A stretch of 64,000 nt of DNA from Motilibacter aurantiacus (GTDB lineage: Bacteria > Actinomycetota > Actinomycetes > Motilibacterales > Motilibacteraceae), in assembly GCF_011250645.1 (NCBI RefSeq), contig NZ_JAANNO010000003.1:124001-188000 (forward strand), written 5' to 3'. Of this stretch, positions 44,901-53,742 are shown one piece after another (within the stretch, counting starts at the first letter, position 1; the number at the start of each line of letters is the position of its first letter). A model generated the notes under the pieces. That model ran no database searches, was not told the origin of the DNA, and saw only the letters and a list, made by a program, of their open reading frames with translations. The translations under genes and the position numbers were made by a program.

Positions 44901-47384
44901 CGGCTGGACGACGACGTTCTGGCAGTCGATCGTCCCGTCCTCGGGGTCGGTGACCGTGACCTTGTACTTCACGGTGTCGCCGAACTCGAACACGCCGCCG
45001 TTCGGCGGGACCTCGACCGTGATGGTCGGGGCCGAGTTGCCCGCGGTGATCTGCTGCGTGGCGACGGCCGTCTGGCCGTCCTCGTCGGTGACCGTCAGGC
45101 GGGCCGTGAAGGTGCCGGCGGTCGTGTAGTTGTAGCTCGCGGTGGCCGTGGTGGCGTCGGTCGTGCCGTCGCCGTTGAAGTCCCACGCGTACGTGACGGG
45201 GGTGCCGTCCGGGTCGCGCGAGCCGGCGGCGTCGAAGGCCACGCTCAGCGGGAGCGCACCGGAGGTCTTGTCCACGGTGATCCGGGCGATCGGCGCGCGG
45301 TTGCCGGAGACGTAGTCGATGCGGTAGATCCCGGAGTCGGCGTTGTTGCCGCCGAAGCCCGAGCCCCAGTCGATGACGTAGAGGGCGCCGTCCGGGCCCC
45401 ACTCGATGGCGTGTGTCCGCTTCCACGTGATCTGCGGAAGGATCCGGTTGATGTCCGTGGGAACGCCAGGGGTGTTGTTGGCGAACTGGAAGGAGTACAG
45501 CCGGCCCTGGTTCCACTCGCCGAAGATGGCCTTGCCGTCCCAGTAGGCCGGCCACTTGCGGTCGGATGCCAGGTTGGCGTCGTAGACGTAGGAGCCACCG
45601 GCCATGGGGGCGCCGCCGCCGCCGATCTCCGGGAAGAGCGGGTTGGTGCCGTAGCCGTACCAGACCGTCGCCGGGATCGCCGGAGGCAGCTTGGTCAGGC
45701 CGGTGTTGTTCGGCGAGTCGTTGGTCGGGCCGCCGGCGCAGTCGAACTTCGCCCCGGACGTGCTCGTCGCGAAGTTGTAGTCGTTGTACGCGGCGTTGTC
45801 GCTGACGCAGTAGGGCCAGCCGTAGTTGCCCGGCTGCGTCAGGGCGTTCCACTCGACGCGGCCGTCGGGGCCGCGGTTCGGGTTGGCCGCACCGGCGTCG
45901 GGGCCGTACTCGGCCACCATCACCGTGTCGCTGCGCGGGTCGAGATTGATCTTGAACGGGTTGCGGAAGCCCATCGCGTAGATCTCAGGACGGGTCTTGT
46001 CCGTCCCCGGCGCGAAGAGGTTGCCCTGCGGGATCGTGTAGGTGCCGTCGGCCTCCGGGTGGATGCGGAGCACCTTGCCGCGCAGGTCGTTCGTGTTGCC
46101 CGACGAGCGCTGCGCGTCCCAGGAGGAGCGGCCCGCCCGCTCGTCGATCGGGGCGAACCCGTCCGACGCGAACGGGTTCGTGTTGTCGCCGGTCGAGATG
46201 TAGAGGTTGCCCTTGGTGTCGAACTTCATGTCGCCACCGACGTGGCAGCACTCCGCCCGCTGGACCGGGACCTCGAGGACGACCTTCTCGCTGGCGAGGT
46301 CGAGGGTGTTGCCGTTCAGCGTGAAGCGCGAGACGCGGTCACGGTTGTTGGAGTCGTTCGGCGAGTAGTACAGGTAGAGGTGACCGCTCGTCGCGAAGTC
46401 CGGCGCCAGCTCGACGCCGATGAGGCCGAACTCCTGCACCGTGGTGACGTTGACGCGCCCGACGGTCGTGGTCCCGCCGTTCGCGCCGATCACCTGGACG
46501 CGGCCGTCGCGCTCGGTGTAGAACGTCCGCCCGTCCGGCGCGACGTCGAAGTCCATGGGGTTCTGGGTGTTCTCGTCCAGAGCCACCTTGTCGAAGCTGC
46601 CGCTCTGCGAGGCGGCGCAGTCGGCGTCGAGGACGCCGGCGGCGGTCTGGATGCCACCGAGGAGGAGCTTGAGGAAGGCCGGCTCGGCGTAGGACTCCTG
46701 CGTGTGGCCCTGGCCGGTGTACCAGGCGCGGCCGCCGTCGTAGTCCTGGCACCAGGTGATCGGGTGGTCCGACCCCATGTTGCCGCCGGAGTAGCTGCGC
46801 TCGTCGTAGGACTGCAGCACGTGGACGGTGTCGCGCGGGTTGGTCCGGTAGTTGTAGAGCTCGTCGAACCGCGTGGCCGACGCCGGCAGGTGCGCCGTGG
46901 ACGGGTGGGCCCGGTCCTCGGTCTTCACCGTGACGTTCTGGTTCTGCGGGTGCGAGTCGAAGTACGCGCCGACGAGCTTGCCGTACCACGGCCAGCTGTA
47001 CTCGGTGTCGGAGGCCGAGTGGAGGCCCGCGTAGCCGCCGCCGTTGCGGATGTAGCGCTCGAACGCGGCCTGCTGCGCGTCGTCGAGCACGTCACCGGTG
47101 GTGGAGTTCCAGATGACGACGTCGTACTGCGCGAGGTTCGCGTCGGTGAACTTCGACGCGTCCTCGGTGGAGTCGACGGTGAAGTCGTTCTCCTGACCGA
47201 GCTTCTGGATCGCGGCCAGGGCGGCCGGGATCGCGTCGTGACGGAAGCCTGCGGTCTTGCTGAACACGAGAGCCTTGAAAGGCTCAGCCTCTGCGGCTTG
47301 TGCCGGGGCCAGGACGCCGACTGTCGGCAGTCCGAGGGCTGCGGCAACCGTCAACGCCAGAAGGCGTCGGATCGGTCGTACCAC
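41934..47384 (-). CDS. giant secreted ThuA / glucose-sorbosone dehydrogenase multidomain protein
   Basis: 1816 residues. Signal peptide 1-30 (cleavage APAQAA); ThuA-like domain about 35-245 (FRHDAIPAALAAI, GGGYAGLHSASDT); a PQQ-type glucose/sorbosone dehydrogenase six-bladed propeller about 260-680 (LIGVELAPDF, HVGGDMKFD, GFRNPFKINLD, GNYGWPYC); PKD about 690-775; an Ig-like stretch; CBM6-like about 895-1015 (KHKEAEYFSST); a second PKD; two related DUF1349/concanavalin-like repeats about 1115-1500; two Ig-like repeats; and a C-terminal FIMAH domain about 1735-1810. It is probably an extracellular sugar oxidase or glycan-binding enzyme. GTG follows GAGGAGAAC. Confidence 0.92.
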   Translation of the reverse strand: MVRPIRRLLALTVAAALGLPTVGVLAPAQAAEAEPFKALVFSKTAGFRHDAIPAALAAIQKLGQENDFTVDSTEDASKFTDANLAQYDVVIWNSTTGDVLDDAQQAAFERYIRNGGGYAGLHSASDTEYSWPWYGKLVGAYFDSHPQNQNVTVKTEDRAHPSTAHLPASATRFDELYNYRTNPRDTVHVLQSYDERSYSGGNMGSDHPITWCQDYDGGRAWYTGQGHTQESYAEPAFLKLLLGGIQTAAGVLDADCAASQSGSFDKVALDENTQNPMDFDVAPDGRTFYTERDGRVQVIGANGGTTTVGRVNVTTVQEFGLIGVELAPDFATSGHLYLYYSPNDSNNRDRVSRFTLNGNTLDLASEKVVLEVPVQRAECCHVGGDMKFDTKGNLYISTGDNTNPFASDGFAPIDERAGRSSWDAQRSSGNTNDLRGKVLRIHPEADGTYTIPQGNLFAPGTDKTRPEIYAMGFRNPFKINLDPRSDTVMVAEYGPDAGAANPNRGPDGRVEWNALTQPGNYGWPYCVSDNAAYNDYNFATSTSGAKFDCAGGPTNDSPNNTGLTKLPPAIPATVWYGYGTNPLFPEIGGGGAPMAGGSYVYDANLASDRKWPAYWDGKAIFGEWNQGRLYSFQFANNTPGVPTDINRILPQITWKRTHAIEWGPDGALYVIDWGSGFGGNNADSGIYRIDYVSGNRAPIARITVDKTSGALPLSVAFDAAGSRDPDGTPVTYAWDFNGDGTTDATTATASYNYTTAGTFTARLTVTDEDGQTAVATQQITAGNSAPTITVEVPPNGGVFEFGDTVKYKVTVTDPEDGTIDCQNVVVQPALGHDEHAHGYGQFRGCEGSVAIPGDEGHIGANIFGVLTATYTDKGNGAAGPLTSQQVIVLQPKHKEAEYFSSTGRVAGSTSGGDAGVQTETTSDTGGGQNIGFIEKDDWFAFNPVSLQNVTGIRVRGASEPGGTMAIRVGSPTGTTIGTLTVPAGGWQSWANYEVTLPQDVTRASTTLYFVSTSGQYNVNWVEFIGRGVTDNQRPVVTAAGTPATGTSPLTVNFSTTASDPDGDSPLTYAWTFGDGGTATTANPSHTYTTPGNYTARVTVTDSRGAATTVTVNVVVNAPSTQCFTGRSDDFLGSTLDRTRWTTVVRENQDLRVQNGSLVLKTSNTDIYSTGNTDTPNIVLQDLPSGAFTATAKLTLPARQAYTQAGLMIYGNDDNYAKMVLQARSTGAADAAQRVFQFIREENGTPNEVGESNTANLGAAYPDTVYVRFTSNGTTLNASYSSDGTTFTAMPQTKSLAGITNPKIGLIALQGSGRPQAPIDASFDWFSITPDDKATATGPNDEFEGTSLDGCRWGVVRPDPARMRVTGGNLELDTTTGDIYGTNDTGPKNFVLQPQPAGDWTVETKVDASAFTQQYQQAGLIAYVDDDNYVKLDYLTTNTAANPVARGLEIRSEVGDVVQNPQPSASNLTQGVWHLRLKKAGNVFTGSYSANGTTWTDFATVTNAPVAAAGRVGLYTLGAASTLNAPAKFDYFRVLGATPADSVAPTTTASLNPASPNGSADWYKSAVTVTLAGTDNAGGSGIDRTEYKLDGAATWTAYTAPVAVSADGNHTLVYRSVDKAGNVEADRTVTFKVDATGPAVTVSGVAAGASYGDSGANRTVTFTAADPASGIASTSATLDGQPFTSGTALTLRQLSLGTHTLVVTSTDVAGNVTTSTTTFTVTTSFADIQALMDGYRAAGQLSASAYTNLTDRLTRAAQQAEVGSEAKAIAFLEQFISKAKNQIKGDAQDTIVRNLLMRDAQFLLDGLAAAEAAESAR

Positions 47385-47920
47385 GATGTTCTCCTCAACG
47401 CTGGGGAAAGCTCGGTGGCGCTCTTTGGGGGACGACAGCGGACATCGCTGTCACTACGGTCGGGCCCGGTGCAGACGGGCGAAGCGGACAGGAGGACGGC
47501 GACCGCGGACAATCCGTTGTCCGGAGGCCGCCGAGCTTCAGGACGTGCGGCGGGCGCGTCGTTCGCCGAGGGGCGCGCGGACGGCCACGACGTGCGTGGC
47601 GTGCGGCGATGACACAGGAACCCCCCAGCAACGGAACACGTGCGAGCACTGCAGTTCTTGACGTGGCGGCGCCGTCGCGAAAGCCATTGCGCGGGCGCTG
47701 CAACAAACTAGGGTCGTTGCCGCCCGCGGTCAACGCTCCCAAGGTCACTTTCTGGCGTCGAAACGGGGAAACCCTTCCGGCCGACGAAAGTCGTTGCCTC
47801 GATGCACTTCTGGGTGTCCCACACCGACCGCCGCCGCGGAACAGATGGGGTGCGCGGGGACGGGCGGCGCGTCCCCCGGCACCCTTTCCGAAGGACGCTT
47901 CCCGAGGGAGGCACACGTCC
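47385..47920. other. 536-base region: long leader of the ThuA gene and sigma gene 3' flank
   Basis: No gene recognised; a 173-codon minus-strand frame here has no family features. It holds the promoter at 47705-47733 and an inferred leader of about 310 bases. In the leader are two inverted repeats: GACAGCG/CGCTGTC (47434-47452) and CGGACAA/TTGTCCG (47506-47523). No known riboswitch class was recognised. Confidence 0.5.
47705..47733 (-). promoter_or_regulatory. housekeeping-type promoter for the giant ThuA gene
   Basis: On the minus strand TTGACC (47733-47728) and TAGTTT (47710-47705) are spaced by 17 bases, a good match to the principal-sigma consensus. The predicted start near 47698 leaves a leader of about 310 bases. 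Confidence 0.6.
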
Positions 47921-49111
47921 TCACAGATAGTCGCGCAACTGCTGGGCGAACGTGGGCTGGCGGAGCTTCGCCAGGGTCTTGGCCTCGATCTGGCGCACCC
48001 GCTCCCGCGTCACACCGAAGCGCTGCCCGACCTCCTCCAGGGTGTGCACCTCCCCGTCGTCGAGGCCGTAGCGCAGCCGGACGACCTGCCGCTCGCGCTC
48101 GCCCAGGCAGGCGAGGACCGCGTCCAGGTGGTCGTGCAGCAGCGAGGAGCAGACCGAGTCGACCGGGGTCACCGCCTCGACGTCCTCGATGAGGTCGCCG
48201 AGCTCGGAGCCGCCGTCCTCCCCCACCGCGAGGTGGAGGGAGACCGGCTCGACCGCGAACCGCAGCGCCTCGACGACGCGGACGACGGGCAGCTGGGCGC
48301 GCTCGGCCACCTCCTCGGGGGACGGCTCTCGGCCCAGCTCCTGCAGGAGCGAGCGCTGGCTGCGCAGCACCCGGTTGATGCTCTCGGCCATGTGGACCGG
48401 GACCCGGATGGTCCGGCCCTGGTCGGCGAGCGCACGGCTCACCGCCTGGCGGATCCACCAGCTGGCGTACGTGGAGAACTTGTAGCCGCGCGTGTAGTCG
48501 AACTTCTCCACCGCCCGGATCAGCCCCAGGTTGCCCTCCTGGACGAGGTCGAGCAGCGGCAGGCCACGCCCGGCGTAGCGCTTCGCGACCGACACGACCA
48601 GGCGGAGGTTGGCCGCGACCAGATGCTCCTTGGCCCGTCGCCCCTCCCCCGCCAGGAGCGCGAGGTCCTGGCGGAGCCCGGGGTCGTGCTCCCCCGTCTC
48701 GAGCCGCTCGGCAGCGAACAGGCCGGCCTCGACGGCGCGCGCCAGCGACACCTCCTGCTCGGCCGTGAGGAGCGGGACGCGGCCGATCTCGCGCAGATAG
48801 ACACGGACGAGGTCCGCCCCCACCCCCGGCGCGTCCTCGTCGAGCGCCGGGGCGGCGTCCTCGAGCTCCTCGAGAGCGCTCGGCGCCGGCTCGGTGCTGA
48901 GCGCCTCGGCGGGAGGCTCCGCCGTCTCGAGGTCGAGGCCGGAGCCGGTGGCGGGCAGCGCGTCGGAGGTGTCCGGCGCAGCGCCCGAGGGCACGTCGTC
49001 GGCCGCCCGGCGCGGGGCGACGAGGTCCGGGACGACCTCCAGCACGGGAGCATTGGGCCTAGCTGAACGGAACGTGCCGGCCCCCCGGGCATCGTCCCGC
49101 CGCACTGTCAT
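47921..49111 (-). CDS. RNA polymerase sigma factor, sigma-70 group 1/2
   Basis: 396 residues from ATG 49111; a GTG at 49156 is an alternative. An acidic N-terminal stretch of about 95 residues precedes region 1.2 ([20 protein letters not shown]), region 2 ([39 protein letters not shown]), region 3 and region 4 ([36 protein letters not shown]). This is an HrdB/SigB-type factor. It is beside dnaG, as with rpoD in many bacteria, but the short region 1.1 leaves open whether it is the principal factor. Confidence 0.9.
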   Translation of the reverse strand: MTVRRDDARGAGTFRSARPNAPVLEVVPDLVAPRRAADDVPSGAAPDTSDALPATGSGLDLETAEPPAEALSTEPAPSALEELEDAAPALDEDAPGVGADLVRVYLREIGRVPLLTAEQEVSLARAVEAGLFAAERLETGEHDPGLRQDLALLAGEGRRAKEHLVAANLRLVVSVAKRYAGRGLPLLDLVQEGNLGLIRAVEKFDYTRGYKFSTYASWWIRQAVSRALADQGRTIRVPVHMAESINRVLRSQRSLLQELGREPSPEEVAERAQLPVVRVVEALRFAVEPVSLHLAVGEDGGSELGDLIEDVEAVTPVDSVCSSLLHDHLDAVLACLGERERQVVRLRYGLDDGEVHTLEEVGQRFGVTRERVRQIEAKTLAKLRQPTFAQQLRDYL

Positions 49112-49201
49112 GGGCACGGGCTCAGTGTGCTCCAGCTCACGGCCTTCAGCAGCCACTTCACCGCATTGCCAGCGGTCGGCACGCCCGTTCGAGGGCGCAG
49201 G

Positions 49202-51055
49202 TCACCCGGCGCCGAGAGCCCGGTCACGGACGGTGCGGCGCTGGTTGTCGAGGGCCATCAACTCCCGCTGCACCACGCCGAGCTCGTCCGCCTCGGCCAC
49301 GGGGTCGAGCCGCTGCAGCCGCCCGAGCAGCTCGGAGTGGCGGCGGGCGAGGGCCGCCTCCTCGACGCTCGCGAGGATCCCCACCGCGTAGCGCTTCTCG
49401 GTGCCAGGAGGCGTCGGCAGCGGCTCCACGGCCAGCGTCACCACGTCGGCGCGCACCTCCTCGTCGGCGGCCGCCTCGCGCACGGCCCCGACCCAGGCGG
49501 GCCCGGGGACGGCGTCGGCCACTCGTCCGGCCGCCGCGGTGATGGCCCGGGCGACGGCGACGTGACGCGGCTCGGTGAACGCCGACTCCGGCAGCACGTC
49601 GAAGGTCGCCCCGACGACGTCCGGCATCTGCAGCGCCGCCTTGAGCGCTTCCCGCTCCGCGACGAGGAAGGCCCGGCTCGGCCGCGGGCCGGGCGCGGCC
49701 TCGCGCGCTGCGGCCCGTCGGGCGTCCGAGACGCTGCCTCGAGCCTGCGCGACCAGCTCGTTCGGGTCTTGCAGGGAGGTGAGCACGGCGAGCCGGCGCG
49801 CGTACTCCTGGCGCAGGGAGGTGTCCCGGATGCGCTGCACGATGGACATGCCGGACCGGCGGGCGGCGGTACGGCCCTCGGCCGTGTCCATGTCGTAGCG
49901 GCCGACCGCCGACCGCAGCGCGAACTCGAAGAGCGGCACCCGGCTCGAGACGAGCTCGCGCACCGCCTCCGGCCCGCGTTCCAGCCGCAGGTCGCACGGG
50001 TCCAGCCCGGTCGGCTCGACGGCCACGTAGGTCTGGGTCACGAACCGCTCGTCGCCCTCGAACGCCTTCAGCGCGGCCTTGCGCCCCGCCTCGTCCCCGT
50101 CGAAGGTGAACACCACCTCGCCGCGGAACTCGTTCTCGTCCATGAGGTAGCGGCGCAGGGCGCGCGCGTGGGCGTCGCCGAACGCGGTGCCGCACGTCGC
50201 GACGGCGGTGCCCACTCCGGACAGGTGGCAGGCCATCACGTCCGTGTAGCCCTCGACCACGACCGCCTGCAGGCTCTTCGCGATCTCCCTCCGGGCCAGG
50301 TCGATGCCGTAGAGCACCTGCGACTTCTTGTAGATGGGGGTCTCGGTCGTGTTGAGGTACTTGGCCTGGATGCGGTCGTCCTCGTGCAGCCGGCGCGCGC
50401 CGAACCCGATCACCGCCCCGGCCGAGTCCCGGATCGGCCAGATCAGGCGGCCCCGGAAGCGGTCGTACGGGCCCCGGCCGCTGCGTCCCACGAGGCCGCC
50501 CTCGACGAGGTCGTCCTCGCGGAAGCCCCTGCCGCGCAGGTGGCGGAGGAGCGCCTCCCCGCCCGCCGGGGCGTACCCGACCCCGAAGTGCTCGGCGGCG
50601 GCGCGGTCGAACCCGCGCTCGGCCAGGAACCGCCGCCCGACGATCGCCTCCGGACCGGCCAGCTGCTCGACGTAGAACTCGGCGGCGGCGCGGTGGGCCT
50701 CGAGCAGGCGGGTCCGCTGCCCGGCCACCTGCGCGTCGGGACCGCTGCCGTCCTCGTAGCGCAGCTCGATGCCCGCGCGGGGCGCGAGCCGCTCGACCGC
50801 CTCGGCGAACGACAGCTGCTCCAACTGGCGCAGGAAGTCGATCGCGTCGCCGCCGGCGTTGCAGCCGAAGCAGTGATAGGTCCCGATGCTGGGCCGGACG
50901 TTGAACGACGGGGTCTTCTCGTCGTGGAAGGGGCAGAGCCCCTTGAGCGCGTCCGCCCCCGCGCGGCGCAGGGTCACGTGCTCGCCGACGACGTCGGCGA
51001 TGTTCACGCGCTCCTTGACGAGGGCGACGTCCTCGTCCCGGATCCGTCCCGCCAC
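49202..51055 (-). CDS. dnaG: DNA primase
   Basis: 617 residues, normal length. The zinc-binding domain has [11 protein letters not shown] and [10 protein letters not shown]. The RNA polymerase core has [31 protein letters not shown] and the metal-binding [11 protein letters not shown]. The C-terminal helicase-interaction domain runs from about 450. It makes RNA primers at the replication fork. It is transcribed towards the sigma factor gene, which follows after 90 bases. Confidence 0.96.
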   Translation of the reverse strand: MAGRIRDEDVALVKERVNIADVVGEHVTLRRAGADALKGLCPFHDEKTPSFNVRPSIGTYHCFGCNAGGDAIDFLRQLEQLSFAEAVERLAPRAGIELRYEDGSGPDAQVAGQRTRLLEAHRAAAEFYVEQLAGPEAIVGRRFLAERGFDRAAAEHFGVGYAPAGGEALLRHLRGRGFREDDLVEGGLVGRSGRGPYDRFRGRLIWPIRDSAGAVIGFGARRLHEDDRIQAKYLNTTETPIYKKSQVLYGIDLARREIAKSLQAVVVEGYTDVMACHLSGVGTAVATCGTAFGDAHARALRRYLMDENEFRGEVVFTFDGDEAGRKAALKAFEGDERFVTQTYVAVEPTGLDPCDLRLERGPEAVRELVSSRVPLFEFALRSAVGRYDMDTAEGRTAARRSGMSIVQRIRDTSLRQEYARRLAVLTSLQDPNELVAQARGSVSDARRAAAREAAPGPRPSRAFLVAEREALKAALQMPDVVGATFDVLPESAFTEPRHVAVARAITAAAGRVADAVPGPAWVGAVREAAADEEVRADVVTLAVEPLPTPPGTEKRYAVGILASVEEAALARRHSELLGRLQRLDPVAEADELGVVQRELMALDNQRRTVRDRALGAG

Positions 51056-51119
51056 CAGCGGAGTGTACGTAGCCGGCGCCAGGGGTGGCGCCGCCGTCCT
51101 CAGCCCGGCCGGTGGGGCT

Positions 51120-51659
51120 CTAGCCGACCGCCGCCTGGCGCGGGGCCGGCTCCTCCTCCAGCTGGTACGCAGGCTGCGGAGCCGGGCTCCCGGCGAGGAC
51201 GCGCAGCGGCGGCAGGTAGTGCGCCGCCCGTCCGGCCCCGCCGTCCTCGATCACCCAGCTGGCGCCCTTCGGCGTGGTGGTGGGCTCCTTCGGCAGCAGG
51301 ACCGACTTGTGCCGCCGCCACCGGCGCAGCAGCGCCGACAGGGTCTCCCCGTGGGTGCAGCAGACGGCACCCTGGACCGCGGGACGCGCGAGGAACTCGT
51401 CGAGCACCTCGGGGCTCACGTCGCGGGCGAGCTCCTCGCGCTCCTCGACCATGAGCCCGAGCCGCTCCGCGAGCGGGCCGAGGGACTGGCGACAACGGCG
51501 CGCCGGGCTAGTGAGCAGGCGCGTCACGGGGAACCCGCCGAGGACCTGCTCGAGCCCGATGGCCTGCTCGAGCCCCTGCTCGCTGAGCGGCCGCTCCAGG
51601 TCGCTGAACGGCCAGAGCCGCTTGTCGCCGGCGTGCGCGTGACGGACGAGGATCAGCAC
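51120..51659 (-). CDS. SixA-type histidine phosphatase
   Basis: 179 residues from a GTG with GGAGGAG three bases upstream. The phosphohistidine motif LILVRHAHAGDK, the block SDLERPLSEQGLEQAIGLEQ, LTSPARRCRQSL and CCTHGETLSALL identify the RHG/SixA family, in which both catalytic His are present. The substrate may be a phosphohistidine protein or a small phosphate ester. The C-terminal tail (PQPAYQLEEEPAPRQAAVG) is unstructured. It sits between dgt and dnaG on the same strand. Confidence 0.85.
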   Translation of the reverse strand: MLILVRHAHAGDKRLWPFSDLERPLSEQGLEQAIGLEQVLGGFPVTRLLTSPARRCRQSLGPLAERLGLMVEEREELARDVSPEVLDEFLARPAVQGAVCCTHGETLSALLRRWRRHKSVLLPKEPTTTPKGASWVIEDGGAGRAAHYLPPLRVLAGSPAPQPAYQLEEEPAPRQAAVG

Positions 51660-51821
51660 GTGCTCCTCCTGACGACGGAGTGCCGCCCGGACGACGAGCA
51701 CCGCTGCGACATCGTGAAGCAACCGTTGCACCGTGCAGTGTTCATGTGCTTGCCACGTTAGCGGTCGATCAGGCCGGGCGCACAATGCCGTCGCATCAGG
51801 GCGCCCGCCGTGATCTTCGCC

Positions 51822-53069
51822 TCACCGGCCGACGGTGAGGGCGGCGTGCAGCGCCACCGCGGACGAGTCGGTCAGGGAGGCGACGGCGTCGACGACGGCC
51901 CGCAGCCGGGCCGCCCCGCCGGCGGCCGCCTCCCAGTCCTCGCGGTACGGCTGCGGCAGCGCCGCGGGCGCCCCCTCGCCCAGCAGGCCCACCAGGTCGG
52001 CCACGACCTGGCGCTGGCGGGCCAGCTGCGCGAGCCTGCCCTCGCCCTGCATGACGTAGCACCAGGCCATGGCCTTGAGCACCGCGACCTCGTGACGGGC
52101 GGGCGCGGGCACGACGAGATCGGTCGAGTAGCGGCTCAGCGGCCCCGTCCCGGCGACGGCGCGGGTCGCGTCCTCGGCGGCGGCGCTGAAGCGGCCCACG
52201 AGGCGACTGGTGAGCCGCTTGAGGCCGGCGAGCGCCCGGCGCCCCCCGTCGTGGCTCACCGGCCACTCGGGCAGCGCCAGGAGCCGGGCCAGGGCGGCGC
52301 GCAGCTCCTCCTCGTCGCTGCCCCGGGCGTACACCTCCCGGGCGGTCGTGACGACGACTCCGGTGGCCTCCTCCGACCGCAGCGCGCGCAGGTCGATGAG
52401 GCCCGCCTGGACCCCGTCCTCGACGTCGTGGACGGAGTACGCGACGTCGTCGGCCCAGTCCATGACCTGTGCCTCCAGGCAGGGCCGACCGTCCGGCGAG
52501 CCCGCGCGCAGCCAGTCGAAGACCGCCAGGTCCTCCGCGTAGACCCCGTACTTGCCGGGCCGGCCGTGCGCGACGGCGTCCGCACGCGCCCAGGGGTACT
52601 TCGTGGTGGCGTCCAGGCTGGCGCGGGTCAGGTTGAGCCCGACGCTCCGGCCACGCGCATCGAAGGCCTTGGCCTCCAGCCGCGTCAGCAGCCGCAGCGT
52701 CTGGGCGTTGCCCTCGAAGCCGCCGATCCCCGCCGCCTCGACGTCCAGGGCCTGCTCACCGTTGTGGCCGAACGGCGGATGCCCGAGGTCGTGGGCCAGG
52801 CAGGCGGTCTCCACCACGTCCGGGGCGCAGCCCAGGGCCCGGCCGAGCTCCCGCCCGACCTGCGCGACCTCCAGCGAGTGGGTCAGCCGGTTGCGCACGA
52901 AGTCGTCGGTCCACGGCAGCACGACCTGCGTCTTCGCCCCCAGCCGGCGCAGCCCGCTGGCGTGCGTCACCCGCGCGCGGTCCCGCTCGAAGGGCGAGCG
53001 CCCCGGCCGGGTCGCCGGCTCGGCCGCCCAACGCTCCCGGGCGGCCTCGTCGTAGCCCTCCGCCCCCAC
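51822..53069 (-). CDS. dgt: deoxyguanosinetriphosphate triphosphohydrolase-like HD protein
   Basis: 415 residues. The HD metal site reads NRLTHSLEVAQ, then ACLAHDLGHPPFGHNGE, with a late VMDWADDVAYSVHDVEDG. It is a dNTP triphosphohydrolase of the SAMHD1-like group, cutting dGTP to deoxyguanosine and triphosphate. The GTG shares one base with the YdcF stop (TAG), so it is co-translated with it. It lies with dnaG and dusB as in other actinobacteria. Confidence 0.92.
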   Translation of the reverse strand: MGAEGYDEAARERWAAEPATRPGRSPFERDRARVTHASGLRRLGAKTQVVLPWTDDFVRNRLTHSLEVAQVGRELGRALGCAPDVVETACLAHDLGHPPFGHNGEQALDVEAAGIGGFEGNAQTLRLLTRLEAKAFDARGRSVGLNLTRASLDATTKYPWARADAVAHGRPGKYGVYAEDLAVFDWLRAGSPDGRPCLEAQVMDWADDVAYSVHDVEDGVQAGLIDLRALRSEEATGVVVTTAREVYARGSDEEELRAALARLLALPEWPVSHDGGRRALAGLKRLTSRLVGRFSAAAEDATRAVAGTGPLSRYSTDLVVPAPARHEVAVLKAMAWCYVMQGEGRLAQLARQRQVVADLVGLLGEGAPAALPQPYREDWEAAAGGAARLRAVVDAVASLTDSSAVALHAALTVGR

Positions 53070-53683
53070 TAGCCCCCCTTGCCGAGCACCCGGCTCGCGC
53101 GCTCGCCGAGCAGGGAGTAGGCGGCGTACGCGAGCGTCTCCCGCGCGATGTAGCGCGCCGAGCGCGGGGTGCCGGTCGACGGCCCGGAGCGCGTCGGCGA
53201 GGTGACCGCGTCGAGGCCGAGGTCGCGGGCCATCGTCCGGCTGCGCAGCTCGTGCCACGGGTCCGTCACGAGGACGACCGAGCGCCACCCCTTGTCGCGC
53301 AGCTGCGCGCTCACCGCCTCCAGGCTCTCGAAGGTGTCGCTGCCGACCGGCACCGCGATCACGTCCTCGGCCGGGACGCCGTGCTCCACGAGCCACTCCT
53401 TGCCGGCGCGCGCCTCGGTCGAGCGGTCACCGGGCCGGCCGCCGCCCACGGTCACCACCCGCGGCGCGGCGCGCTCGGCGTAGAGCGCCATGGCCTGCTC
53501 GAGCCGCGCCTGCAGCACCGGCGCCGGCTTGCCGTTGCGCTGGCTGGCCCCGAGCACGACGATCGCGTCGGACGGGCCGCGGTCGTCGATGCCCGCGACC
53601 TGGACGACCCGGATCGCCGTCACGACGAGGTAGGCCGCGCCGGCCGCGAGGGCGAGCACGACGACGCGTCGCAGCAGGCGCAT
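53069..53683 (-). CDS. YdcF-like (DUF218) membrane-anchored protein
   Basis: 204 residues. One N-terminal helix (VVVLALAAGAAYLVVTAI) and then the DUF218 fold: SDAIVVLGASQRNGKPAPVL, VVTVGGGRPGDR, FESLEAVSAQLRDKGWRSVV and LVTDPWHELRSRTMARDLGL. The active site face is probably extracytoplasmic. The family is linked to envelope biogenesis and vancomycin-sensitivity-type traits; the exact reaction is unknown. GGAGGAGGG precedes the ATG. Confidence 0.88.
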   Translation of the reverse strand: MRLLRRVVVLALAAGAAYLVVTAIRVVQVAGIDDRGPSDAIVVLGASQRNGKPAPVLQARLEQAMALYAERAAPRVVTVGGGRPGDRSTEARAGKEWLVEHGVPAEDVIAVPVGSDTFESLEAVSAQLRDKGWRSVVLVTDPWHELRSRTMARDLGLDAVTSPTRSGPSTGTPRSARYIARETLAYAAYSLLGERASRVLGKGG

Positions 53684-53742
53684 GCGTCGGTCCCTCCTCC
53701 GTTCGGTGCCGGCGCAGAACGTACCCCGCAGCGGGGACAGGC

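Noticed and set aside
41823-47612. A 1929-codon plus-strand frame over the giant ThuA gene
   Set aside because: It mirrors the real minus-strand gene and has only low-complexity RV/DG-type composition.
47395-47916. A 173-codon minus-strand frame between the sigma factor and ThuA genes
   Set aside because: Basic low-complexity sequence without a ribosome-binding site or family features; the promoter and leader of the ThuA gene explain the region.
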